A stretch of DNA of 64,000 bases from VRUE01 sp963697695 (GTDB lineage: Bacteria > Actinomycetota > Thermoleophilia > Solirubrobacterales > 70-9): the NCBI GenBank assembly GCA_963697695.1, contig OY969094.1:2046001-2110000 (forward strand), read 5' to 3'. The position numbers and the translations under genes are program-made. Within the stretch, counting starts at the first letter, position 1. The number at the start of each line of letters is the position of its first letter. This document shows positions 25,865 through 40,427 of the stretch, piece after piece. The notes beneath the pieces are model-generated. The model saw nothing but the letters and a program-made list of their open reading frames with translations. It was not told the DNA's origin and made no database searches.

Positions 25865-25879
25865 TCGGTCGAAGCCCGG

Positions 25880-26287
25880 ATGCAGCGTCTCGAGGAGATC
25901 GTCGAGCGACTGGACGAGGTGTGGCGGGAAGGGGAGGACGCGTACTTGGCTGACTCCCGACAGCGGGCAGCGACCGAACGCTGGCTTCAGCTCGCGATCC
26001 AGATCTGCATAGACCTCGGCACTCAGATCGTTACCGAGCAGTCGGCACGGCCGCCCTCCGACTATGCGGAGGTCTTCACGATCCTGGGAGAGAAGCGCGT
26101 CATCGCCCCCGAGCTTGGGTTGCGCCTTGGCAACGCCGCACGACAGCGGAATCTGATCGTCCATCTCTATATGGAGATCGATGACCGAGCTGTCTTCGCC
26201 TCTCTGGCTCACCTCGACGACCTGCGTGAGTTCGCCGCGACCGTCGATCGCCTGGCTTCATCAGCGGCCGATACAGAGGGCGCTTGA
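25880..26287 (+). CDS. HepT-like ribonuclease toxin
   Basis: The 135-residue helical protein contains RNLIVHLY (about residues 95-102), the HepT/HEPN motif R-x(4)-H-x-Y. Arg and His form the RNase site, and the Tyr is the target of adenylylation by the MntA partner. It directly follows the MntA-like gene, which supports the assignment. In known systems HepT acts on tRNA or mRNA. Confidence 0.78.
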   Translation: MQRLEEIVERLDEVWREGEDAYLADSRQRAATERWLQLAIQICIDLGTQIVTEQSARPPSDYAEVFTILGEKRVIAPELGLRLGNAARQRNLIVHLYMEIDDRAVFASLAHLDDLREFAATVDRLASSAADTEGA

Positions 26288-26398
26288 CGGCATAGAGGCG
26301 CCCGCCCCGGCCACGGCCATGGCGCTATTCTTCGGTTCAGCCTCGCGCCTCGGCCCGGGGTTTTCTCTTGTAACGGCGTCGAACGCAATCGAGGAGAA

Positions 26399-26563
26399 AT
26401 GGCACGCGGAGATGTCCGCATCGCGGTGACGCTGGCTTGCGAAGACTGCAAGCGGCGCAACTACCAGACAAATAAGTCCCGCCGGAATTCGCCGGATCGG
26501 GTCGAGCTGCGCAAGTACTGCCGCTGGTGCGGCAAGCACACGGCCCATAAGGAGACGCGCTAG
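26399..26563 (+). CDS. rpmG: 50S ribosomal protein L33
   Basis: The 54-residue protein has CEDC and CRWC knuckles, so it is the zinc-ribbon (C+) form. It starts at ATG 26399 behind GAGGAG. Order rpmG-secE-nusG is standard for actinobacteria. Upstream, a TATTCT hexamer at 26326-26331 is a possible -10 without a clear -35. The stop is 5 nt before secE. Confidence 0.95.
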   Translation: MARGDVRIAVTLACEDCKRRNYQTNKSRRNSPDRVELRKYCRWCGKHTAHKETR

Positions 26564-26568
26564 GGCCA

Positions 26569-27093
26569 ATGGCCAAGACTCGCGCACAGCGCAAGGCCGA
26601 GCGCCGCGCCCGCGAAGCGGAGGAACTCAAGCGCTCCGACGGCGAGCGCTCCGTAGAGGCACGCGCTCAGCACGACACCCAGGTCCCGGTCTCCGGCGAC
26701 ATCGCCGAGATCGAGGCGGTGGAGGCCGGCATGGCCGTCGGTGCGCCCGAGCGGAGCCTGGAAACCCCGGACGCGCCGAAGCCCTCCCGGGCGGAACGGC
26801 GCGCCGAGGCCAAGGCGCTCAAGGAAAGCGAGAAGCGCCAGCGCGAGGACCAAAAGCGGCGCGAGAGCGAGCAGCTGGCCCGCAAGCAGAAGCAGGCGAC
26901 GGCAGACCGCCAGCGCGGCGGCGTGACCGGCTTCATCGCCTCCTGCTGGGCAGAGCTGAAGAAGGTCCAGTGGCCCGACCGCGACACCCTGGTCCAGGCG
27001 ACCGCCGTCACGATCATCTTCGTCGCCGTCGCCGCCACCTACCTCGGTGCCCTCGACGCCGCCTTCAACTTCCTCATCAAACAGATCCTCTAG
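26569..27093 (+). CDS. secE: Preprotein translocase subunit SecE with a long charged N-terminus
   Basis: The C-terminal 60 residues are a normal SecE: FIASCWAELKKVQWPDRDTL followed by one membrane helix (about residues 143-165). The first 115 residues are Glu/Arg/Lys/Ala-rich and probably coiled or disordered. This makes it 174 residues instead of the usual 60-120. SecE clamps SecY in the translocon. It is 33 bp upstream of nusG. Confidence 0.92.
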   Translation: MAKTRAQRKAERRAREAEELKRSDGERSVEARAQHDTQVPVSGDIAEIEAVEAGMAVGAPERSLETPDAPKPSRAERRAEAKALKESEKRQREDQKRRESEQLARKQKQATADRQRGGVTGFIASCWAELKKVQWPDRDTLVQATAVTIIFVAVAATYLGALDAAFNFLIKQIL

Positions 27094-27126
27094 CGGGATC
27101 TCCTAACAAAGGCAACCACTTCTCAG

Positions 27127-27651
27127 ATGTATCGCTGGTACGTGATCAATACCTATTCCGGGCACGAGAACAAGGTCAAGCACAACCTCGAGCACCGGGT
27201 GCAGACGATGAGCCAGAACCGCAACGTGCGCCAGGTCGTCGTTCCCACCGAGCAGGTGATGGAGCTGAACAAAGACGGCCAGAAGGAGCCGAAGGAGAAG
27301 CGGACGATGCCCGGCTACGTCCTGGTCAACATGGAGATGACCGACGACGCCTGGGGCCTGGTCAAGAACACCCCCGGCGTCACCGGCTTCGTCGGCTCGC
27401 GCAACAAACCGGTGCCGCTCTCCAAACCGGAGGTCGACCGCCTGCTGCACCGCGAGACGGCCGAGCGCCCTCGCACCCAGGCCCAGTTCTCTATCGGCGA
27501 GTCGGTCAAGGTCGTCTCCGGCCCCCTCTCCGACTTCTCCGGCGAGATCGCCGAGATCAACGAGGACGCCGCCAAACTCAAGGTGCTGGTTTCGATCTTC
27601 GGCCGCGAGACTCCGGTCGAGGTCGGATACGACCAGGTCAAGAAGATCTAG
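27127..27651 (+). CDS. nusG: Transcription termination/antitermination factor NusG
   Basis: The 174-residue protein has the NGN domain (WYVINTYSGHENKVKHNLE; MPGYVLV; GVTGFVGS) and a C-terminal KOW domain (GESVKVVSGPLSDFSGEIAEI). It binds RNA polymerase and couples it to ribosomes or Rho. Gene order secE-nusG-rplK-rplA is canonical. Confidence 0.97.
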   Translation: MYRWYVINTYSGHENKVKHNLEHRVQTMSQNRNVRQVVVPTEQVMELNKDGQKEPKEKRTMPGYVLVNMEMTDDAWGLVKNTPGVTGFVGSRNKPVPLSKPEVDRLLHRETAERPRTQAQFSIGESVKVVSGPLSDFSGEIAEINEDAAKLKVLVSIFGRETPVEVGYDQVKKI

Positions 27652-27677
27652 CGCAGCCCGCTACTCTCCCCGTCCCG

Positions 27678-28100
27678 ATGGCAAAGAAAGTCCTCACACA
27701 GATCAAGCTGCAGATCTCCGCCGGCTCGGCCAACCCCGCCCCGCCGGTCGGCCCCGCGCTGGGCCAGCACGGCGTCAACATCATGGAGTTCTGCAAGGCG
27801 TTCAACGCCCAGACCCAGTCCGAAGGCGGGACGATCATCCCGGTCGAAATCACGGTCTACGAGGACCGCTCCTTCACCTTCATCACCAAGACCCCGCCGG
27901 CCGCGGTCCTGATCAAGGAGGCGATCGGGATCAAGAAGGGCTCGGGCGAGCCTCACGTCAACAAGGTGGGGACGATCTCGATGGACCAGGTCCGCCAGAT
28001 CGCCGAGCGCAAGATGCCCGACCTCAACGCAAACGACCTCGACGCCGCCTCGAAAATCATCGCCGGCACCGCCCGTTCGATGGGCGTCGACGTCAAATAG
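27678..28100 (+). CDS. rplK: 50S ribosomal protein L11
   Basis: The 140-residue protein has the L11 signature KLQISAGSANPAPPVGPALG near the start and the C-terminal rRNA-binding domain with KKGSGEPHVNKVGTI. ATG 27678 is chosen over the longer frame that runs back through nusG. A TACTCT hexamer 11 nt upstream of the ATG could give an additional short-leader transcript. Confidence 0.97.
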   Translation: MAKKVLTQIKLQISAGSANPAPPVGPALGQHGVNIMEFCKAFNAQTQSEGGTIIPVEITVYEDRSFTFITKTPPAAVLIKEAIGIKKGSGEPHVNKVGTISMDQVRQIAERKMPDLNANDLDAASKIIAGTARSMGVDVK

Positions 28101-28104
28101 GGAC

Positions 28105-28869
28105 ATGGCACACGGTAAGCGCTTCCGCCAGCAGTACGGCAAGGTCCAGCGCGACCACGCCTACCCGCCCGCCGAGGCTGTCGGCCTGATCAAGGAGACG
28201 GCGAGCGCCAAGTTCGACGAGACGGTTGAGCTGCACGTGCTGCTCGGGGTCAACGTCCGCCACGCCGAGGAGCAGTTGCGCGGGACCCTGGCGCTGCCGC
28301 ACGGCCTGGGCAAGGACGTGACGATTGCGGTGTTCGCTCAGGGCGAGCAGGCGCGCGACGCCGAGGCGGCGGGGGCAGACTTCGTCGGTGCCGACGACCT
28401 CGCCAAAAAAGTCGACGAGGGCTGGACCGATTTCGACGTCGCGATCGCCGCACCCGACATGATGCCGACGGTCGGAAGGCTTGGCCGCGTCCTCGGTCCT
28501 CAGGGCAAGATGCCCAACCCGAAGGTCGGCACGGTCACCGACGACATCGAGAAAGCGGTAACCGAGTCGAAGGCCGGCAAGATCGAGTACCGTACCGACC
28601 GGCAGGCGATCGTTCACCTAGCGATTGGCAAGGCCAGCTTCGACGCCGACAAGCTGCTCGACAACTTCACCGTGGTGATGGAGGAGATCGTTCGCGCCAA
28701 GCCCTCCTCCGCGAAGGGCCGCTACATCGTTTCCTGCACGCTGACGACGACGATGGGCCCGGGGATCCGGGTCGATGCATCGAAGGTGGGCGACCGCGAC
28801 GCCGTTGTCGCGACGGCCCAGACTGCCGACGCGGTACCCGAGCCCGCAGAGGAGCCGGCGACCGCCTAA
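28105..28869 (+). CDS. rplA: 50S ribosomal protein L1
   Basis: The 254-residue protein has typical L1 features (PPAEAVGLIKETA; GRLGRVLGPQGKMPNPK; RTDRQAIVHLAIGK). A short acidic tail of about 18 residues extends the usual end. It follows rplK by 4 nt and so is co-translated with it. Confidence 0.96.
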   Translation: MAHGKRFRQQYGKVQRDHAYPPAEAVGLIKETASAKFDETVELHVLLGVNVRHAEEQLRGTLALPHGLGKDVTIAVFAQGEQARDAEAAGADFVGADDLAKKVDEGWTDFDVAIAAPDMMPTVGRLGRVLGPQGKMPNPKVGTVTDDIEKAVTESKAGKIEYRTDRQAIVHLAIGKASFDADKLLDNFTVVMEEIVRAKPSSAKGRYIVSCTLTTTMGPGIRVDASKVGDRDAVVATAQTADAVPEPAEEPATA

Positions 28870-28890
28870 ACTCCCCCGCCGCGCTTTACC

Positions 28891-28975
28891 CAAGACCACC
28901 GGCAACCGCCGATGGGCCGATTCCGCCTCGTAGGCGTATCTCAGGCCCGTCGGCAGTGGAAGCCCGGTGCAGGTG
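28891..28975 (+). promoter_or_regulatory. L10 leader (autoregulatory mRNA element before rplJ)
   Basis: The 110-nt gap folds like the known L10 leader. An outer stem CACCGG (28897-28902) pairs with CCGGTG (28964-28969). An inner 11-bp stem pairs GCCGATGGGCC (28908-28918) with GGCCCGTCGGC (28944-28954). AAGACC at the 5' edge and GCCTCGTAGGC in the apical part are also present. In the known system, the L10(L12)4 complex binds this to repress rplJL translation. Confidence 0.75.
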
Positions 28976-28979
28976 AGAC

Positions 28980-29741
28980 ATGAACCGAGACGAGAAGCAA
29001 GCAACAATCGAGGAGATCGCCGCCCAGATCGAGGCGGCCGAGGCGATCTTCGCGGTCGACTACCGGGGAATCAGCGTTCCCCAGGCGGCTGAGCTGCGCT
29101 CCAAACTGCGCGAGGCCGACGCCAGCTTCCGTGTCGTCAAGAACCGCCTGACCAAACTTGCCGCCGACAAGGCCGGCGAGGATCGGCTTGCCGAGCTGCT
29201 GCAGGGTCCGACCGCGCTGGCCTTCGTCCGCGGCGACACCGCCCTGGCCGCAAAGGCGATCTCGGGCTTCACCAAGGAGCACGACGTGCTCGTCTTCAAG
29301 GGCGGCTTCATGGAAAGCATCAGCCTCGACGAAGACCGCTTCAAGTCGATTGCCCGCCTGCCCTCGCGCGACGTGCTCAACGGCCAGTTCGCCGGCGTCG
29401 TCGCCAGCCCGCTGACCGGCCTGGTTCGCGGTCTCGGCTCGATGATCCAGGGCCTCGCTTTGCAGCTCGGCCAGATCGCCGAGAAGGGCTTGGTCTCGGG
29501 CGAGGCGCCTGTTGCTGAGGCCGCGCCGGAGGCACCGGCAGAGTCCGAGGAGGCCCCCAAAGAGGAGACTCCGGCTGCAGAGGCTGACGCCGACGCCCCC
29601 GCTGCTGAGGAAGCCCCGGCCGAGGAGGAGAAAGCTGAGGAGCCCGCTGCGGAGGCGGAGCCCGCTGCCGAGGACGCCGAGGAGCCCGCGGCTGACGACA
29701 AAACTTCTGAAACTGACGACGAGAGCAAGGAAGAGGAGTAG
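28980..29741 (+). CDS. rplJ: 50S ribosomal protein L10 with long acidic tail
   Basis: The first 170 residues are a normal L10 (VDYRGISVPQAAELRSKLRE; VVKNRLTKLAA; LPSRDVLNGQFAGVVASP). About 80 extra residues at the C-terminus consist almost only of Glu, Ala, Pro and Asp. L10 normally ends with L12-binding helices near residue 170, so the tail extends beyond them. It forms the stalk base with L12. The L10 leader lies upstream and rplL begins directly after the stop. Confidence 0.95.
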   Translation: MNRDEKQATIEEIAAQIEAAEAIFAVDYRGISVPQAAELRSKLREADASFRVVKNRLTKLAADKAGEDRLAELLQGPTALAFVRGDTALAAKAISGFTKEHDVLVFKGGFMESISLDEDRFKSIARLPSRDVLNGQFAGVVASPLTGLVRGLGSMIQGLALQLGQIAEKGLVSGEAPVAEAAPEAPAESEEAPKEETPAAEADADAPAAEEAPAEEEKAEEPAAEAEPAAEDAEEPAADDKTSETDDESKEEE

Positions 29742-30137
29742 ATGGCAACCAAGGTTTCGACAGAGGACTGGATCGAAGAGCTGAAGAGCATCTCGGTGCT
29801 CGAGCTCTCCGAGCGGATCAAAGCGCTGGAGGAGGAGTTCGGCGTCTCGGCGACCGCTGTCGCCGCGGCAGCCCCCGCCGCCGCGGGAGCTCCAGCCGGC
29901 GACGGTGCCGGTGGTGAGGACGAGGCTTCCACCGTGGACGTCGTGCTGACCGAGGTCGGCGGCCAGAAGGTGCCAGTGATCAAGGTCGTGCGCGCCGCGA
30001 CGGGCCTTGGCCTGAAAGAGGCGAAGGCGATCGTCGACGAGGCTCCGAAGGCGATCAAGGAGGGTGTCGAGCGCGAGGAGGCCGACAAGCTGAAGGCCGA
30101 ACTCGAGGAGGCCGGCGCCACCGTCGAGCTCAAATAA
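29742..30137 (+). CDS. rplL: 50S ribosomal protein L7/L12
   Basis: The 131-residue protein has an N-terminal dimerisation helix, an Ala/Gly hinge (about residues 43-60) and the C-terminal factor-binding domain with KVPVIKVVRAATGLGLKEAK. The ATG follows the rplJ stop without a gap, with GGAAGAGGAG as ribosome-binding site. Confidence 0.97.
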   Translation: MATKVSTEDWIEELKSISVLELSERIKALEEEFGVSATAVAAAAPAAAGAPAGDGAGGEDEASTVDVVLTEVGGQKVPVIKVVRAATGLGLKEAKAIVDEAPKAIKEGVEREEADKLKAELEEAGATVELK

Positions 30138-30145
30138 AAAGCCGC

Positions 30146-30223
30146 AACGACCGCGGTCGGAACCCAGGCAGGGAGCCGAATCCGCGGCCGAGCGCGACCG
30201 TGTGTTATTTTTCGCGGTCGCGC
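30146..30223 (+). promoter_or_regulatory. rplL-rpoB intergenic region with attenuator-like hairpin
   Basis: In the 156-nt gap, GCGCGACCG (30192-30200) pairs with CGGTCGCGC (30215-30223) around a 14-nt loop rich in T. A palindrome CGACCGCGGTCG (30148-30159) can compete for the same pairing. A T6 run follows at 30255-30260. Such gaps usually hold an attenuator or processing site that adjusts rpoBC relative to rplJL. Confidence 0.5.
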
Positions 30224-30293
30224 GCCAGTTGTGTTCCCCTGCCCATATCTGCGCTTTTTTACGTCCCTCTGACCTTCTGAGGAGTCGCCGACT

Positions 30294-37909
<7,616 letters not shown>

Positions 37910-37922
37910 GCGAATTCTCTGG

Positions 37923-37963
37923 GAGTGAGGAGGGGTCGGGTGCCCCTCCTCACTCAACTTTTT
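37923..37963 (+). terminator. Intrinsic terminator of rpoBC
   Basis: GAGTGAGGAGGGG (37923-37935) pairs perfectly with CCCCTCCTCACTC (37943-37955) around a 7-nt loop and is followed by AACTTTTT. It closes the operon 14 nt after the rpoC stop. Confidence 0.92.
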
Positions 37964-38039
37964 CGGTGGTGCGGCTGAGGCCGTCCGAGGTTGAATCGCC
38001 GAAAAAGTACAAGCCGTTCGGAGGGGCACCCTACCCCTC
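37930..38039. repeat. Inverted pair of hairpin repeats (REP/BIME-like)
   Basis: The core hairpin GAGGGG-TCGGGTG-CCCCTC (37930-37948) recurs on the minus strand at 38039-38021 as GAGGGG-TAGGGTG-CCCCTC. Each is followed by ACTTTTTCGG (37957-37966 and, inverted, 37999-38008). The two arms face each other. The 193-nt gap to the next gene consists mainly of this structure. Confidence 0.65.
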
Positions 38040-38102
38040 TGCAGCGCTCGAAATGCGGCTGGCGACGACGTCCTGCGGTCGAGCTGCATTACGCTGGCGG
38101 CG

Positions 38103-39461
38103 GTGATGGGATCTCGCAGGGCTAGGAGCAAGGCGTTGGTCGTCGCTGCGATGGCGCTCGTGCTCTTGGTACCGAGTCAGGCGATGGGGCAGGACGAGTC
38201 GGCTGCGACCGTTTCCAAGAAGCGGGGATGGCGGACGTTGCAGGGGAAAGGCGGGTTCCGGATCACGGCGCCGGCTGGGTACCGGCTGCGGCTGCATGGT
38301 GGCGGGTATGAAGTCTCGGGCGGGGCGGGACAGATGACGCTGCTGGCGGTGAGCACGTCGGGGGCGCCGCGGACCGTTGCCGAAGCGCTGCTCGGCAGGG
38401 CGTTGCCGGCGACGCCGAACGCTAATCAGTTTGGGCTGCGAGTGCCGCTGAAAGCGGGTGGCTCGGCTGAGGTCTACTTCGACAAGGCGCCGGGAGGCGT
38501 GGCGGTGACGGCGCTCGTGCCGGCGAGAAAACGAGGCGGGAAAGGCAAACGCGGACGCCCCGTGGCCGGCGCTTCGGCGACGATCGGGAAAGGGCAGCGG
38601 CAACTTTTCGCGCGGATGGCAAGGAGTGCTCGCAACGTGCGGCCGGTGAGCTTGCCTACGGTCGCAACGCAGGAACAGGAAGCGCCGATTCCGCTGAAGC
38701 CATTTACGACCGCCGATGGCAGCGCCAGGGCGACGGTGCCCGACGCGCCGGGGTGGGTCGCTGGTGGCAGCCAGGGGATCGTCGAAGGTGGTCACCCCGA
38801 CCTGGGGAGCTACGCGTTCGGCGTTCCCGCCGGGTTCTTCGAATACTGCTTCTTCCCACCCTGTCCGGGGATCCAGGCGCCTTTCATGGGGGCTCGTCAG
38901 GCGGTCGAGCAAGCTTGGCCGCTCTGGCTGAACCAGGCAGGCGCCAACGTCAGCGACATGCGAGTTGTCGGCCAAGTCCCCAATAGCACGGGCGTGCTCG
39001 GCTCGGGCATGGACTCCGGGATGTTCCAGGTCTCGTTCAACTCGAACGGGAAACCCGGCTCGGCCTACGTCATCGCCGGCACCTTCACCACTGGCGAAGG
39101 CTTCTGGTACCTCTACCACAGCTACATCGCTGCCTACAACGGAGTGCCGGGCAGCGTCGGCGACGCCTTGCTGCGCACCTGGCAGAGCTGGGATCCGAGC
39201 GTTAACCAAGCCGAACGGCGGGCGCAGACCTTCGTCACGCAGCAGGAAACGACGCAGATCATCCAGTCGGCAAGCGAGTACCGGCGCCGGGTCTTCGAAA
39301 AGACCAACTACAACTGGAGCGCCTACATCCGCGGCAACGACCCTGTGCTCGATCCGGTCGCGCCCGGCGTGATCGGCGAGGGCAACCAGACGCTGGTGCA
39401 GGGCCCCGACGGCAAACTCTTCAACTTTTCCGGCAGTCAATTCAAAAAACCCGGCGAGTGA
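38103..39461 (+). CDS. Secreted protein, unknown function
   Basis: The frame gives 452 residues from GTG 38103 (ATG 38106 is adjacent). A signal peptide covers about residues 1-27 (ending QAMGQ). The mature part has a first beta-rich domain of about 120 residues and a basic linker with RKRGGKGKRGR. A second domain contains FFEYCFFPPCPG, with closely spaced Cys, and many aromatic residues. No enzymatic motif is evident. TACGCT at 38090-38095 ends 8 nt before the GTG, so the mRNA looks leaderless. It is the first gene after the rpoC terminator. Confidence 0.68.
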   Translation: MMGSRRARSKALVVAAMALVLLVPSQAMGQDESAATVSKKRGWRTLQGKGGFRITAPAGYRLRLHGGGYEVSGGAGQMTLLAVSTSGAPRTVAEALLGRALPATPNANQFGLRVPLKAGGSAEVYFDKAPGGVAVTALVPARKRGGKGKRGRPVAGASATIGKGQRQLFARMARSARNVRPVSLPTVATQEQEAPIPLKPFTTADGSARATVPDAPGWVAGGSQGIVEGGHPDLGSYAFGVPAGFFEYCFFPPCPGIQAPFMGARQAVEQAWPLWLNQAGANVSDMRVVGQVPNSTGVLGSGMDSGMFQVSFNSNGKPGSAYVIAGTFTTGEGFWYLYHSYIAAYNGVPGSVGDALLRTWQSWDPSVNQAERRAQTFVTQQETTQIIQSASEYRRRVFEKTNYNWSAYIRGNDPVLDPVAPGVIGEGNQTLVQGPDGKLFNFSGSQFKKPGE

Positions 39462-39573
39462 GGATCTGGGAGGGTCCGCGGTTCCCCACCGTCGGAACCC
39501 GCTCCCTTCGGTCGCTCACAAGTTCCGCCGGAGGACACCCGCCCCCTCGTAGTTCCCCGGAGCTGCCTTACGC

Positions 39574-39604
39574 AAAAGCGGCCCGGGCAATGCCCGGGCC
39601 GCTT
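39574..39604 (-). terminator. Intrinsic terminator of the minus-strand repeat protein gene
   Basis: A 13-bp stem (39576-39588 with 39592-39604, loop AAT) is followed on the minus strand by TTTTGCG. It lies 25 nt past the stop of the 39630-40277 gene. On the plus strand it could also stop read-through from 38103-39461. The rest of the 39462-39573 gap holds a GGTTCC/GGAACC hairpin and a possible degenerate copy of the palindromic repeat near 39530-39548. Confidence 0.85.
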
Positions 39605-39629
39605 AGGTGCCTGCTTGATTCGCGTTGGG

Positions 39630-40277
39630 TTAGTTGCTGCTGCCGCCGGAGAGGCAGTAGGCGTAGACCGTGAGGGTCTCGGCCGTGGCGGCGTAGTTGT
39701 GGGCGTGGACCAGCCAGCCGTTGCCGCTGCGCATCGATCCGGCCAGCGCGATGCGGTAGTTGCTGACGTTGTTGCCGCCGCTGATCACCGTGGTGCCGGC
39801 GGGGCAGGCGACGCTCCCGGTGGCGTTGCCGTTTGCGGCGATCGCGCCGCTGTCCGAGACCTGGACGATCGCGCCCAGCTCTGCTGCGCGGACCGCGCCG
39901 GCCTGGAGCTCGCTCGAGCCGACCGAGTCGGGGCCGAGGTCGTTGGCGGTCAGGGACTGGTCCGTTACCTCCGAAGAGCCGACGGACGCTGGAGCCAGAT
40001 CGGCCGCGGCCAGCGACTCCGGAGCCACATCGGCCGAGCCGACCCCGTTTTCGGCGATCTCGGTGGTGTCGACCGCGTCGGGGGCGATCTTGCTGGCCGC
40101 GACCGCGTTGTCGCGGAGGTCGAGTGTGCGGACCGTGCCGTCGACGATCTGCGGCGAGCGGACGGTGTTCTTGCCGACGCCGGCGGCGATGGCGCTGCCC
40201 GTGAGGGCGGCGAACAGCGCGATGCAGGCGATCACGAGGGCGGGGGAGGGACGGAATGAGCGGGTCTTGCTGGTCAT
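39630..40277 (-). CDS. Secreted or anchored protein with pentapeptide-like repeats
   Basis: The 215-residue protein has an N-terminal signal or anchor (about residues 12-32), then some 20 short repeats of a degenerate VGSSEL/DLAPASV type, which suggests a beta-helical spacer. A C-terminal domain of about 75 residues has two Cys (SVACPAG, AYCLSGG). Proteins of this layout are frequent in Solirubrobacterales. AAAGGAACC precedes the ATG. A good terminator follows. Confidence 0.65.
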   Translation of the reverse strand: MTSKTRSFRPSPALVIACIALFAALTGSAIAAGVGKNTVRSPQIVDGTVRTLDLRDNAVAASKIAPDAVDTTEIAENGVGSADVAPESLAAADLAPASVGSSEVTDQSLTANDLGPDSVGSSELQAGAVRAAELGAIVQVSDSGAIAANGNATGSVACPAGTTVISGGNNVSNYRIALAGSMRSGNGWLVHAHNYAATAETLTVYAYCLSGGSSN

Positions 40278-40352
40278 CGGAGGTTCCTTTCGTTGGTTTG
40301 TAAATCCGATGGACCAAGCTTCGAATCGATTGGGGTTTCTCTCTACGGACCC

Positions 40353-40399
40353 CAGGGGTGAACCTGCTCACCCCTGTCATCACTGGCCAGCCAGCCAGT
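40353..40399. promoter_or_regulatory. Two palindromes in the divergent intergenic region (operator candidates)
   Basis: CAGGGGTGA (40353-40361) and TCACCCCTG (40368-40376) form a perfect 9-bp inverted repeat. ACTGGC (40382-40387) and GCCAGT (40394-40399) form a second one at the -35 distance from TAGATT (40416-40421), which precedes the monooxygenase ATG by 7 nt. These look like binding sites for a regulator of one or both divergent genes. Confidence 0.5.
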
Positions 40400-40427
40400 C
40401 CTGGCTCAGGCCGGATAGATTTCCCCC

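Noticed and set aside
39462..39560. Third copy of the palindromic repeat
   Set aside because: Only one side (39530-39548) resembles the core; too degenerate to call.
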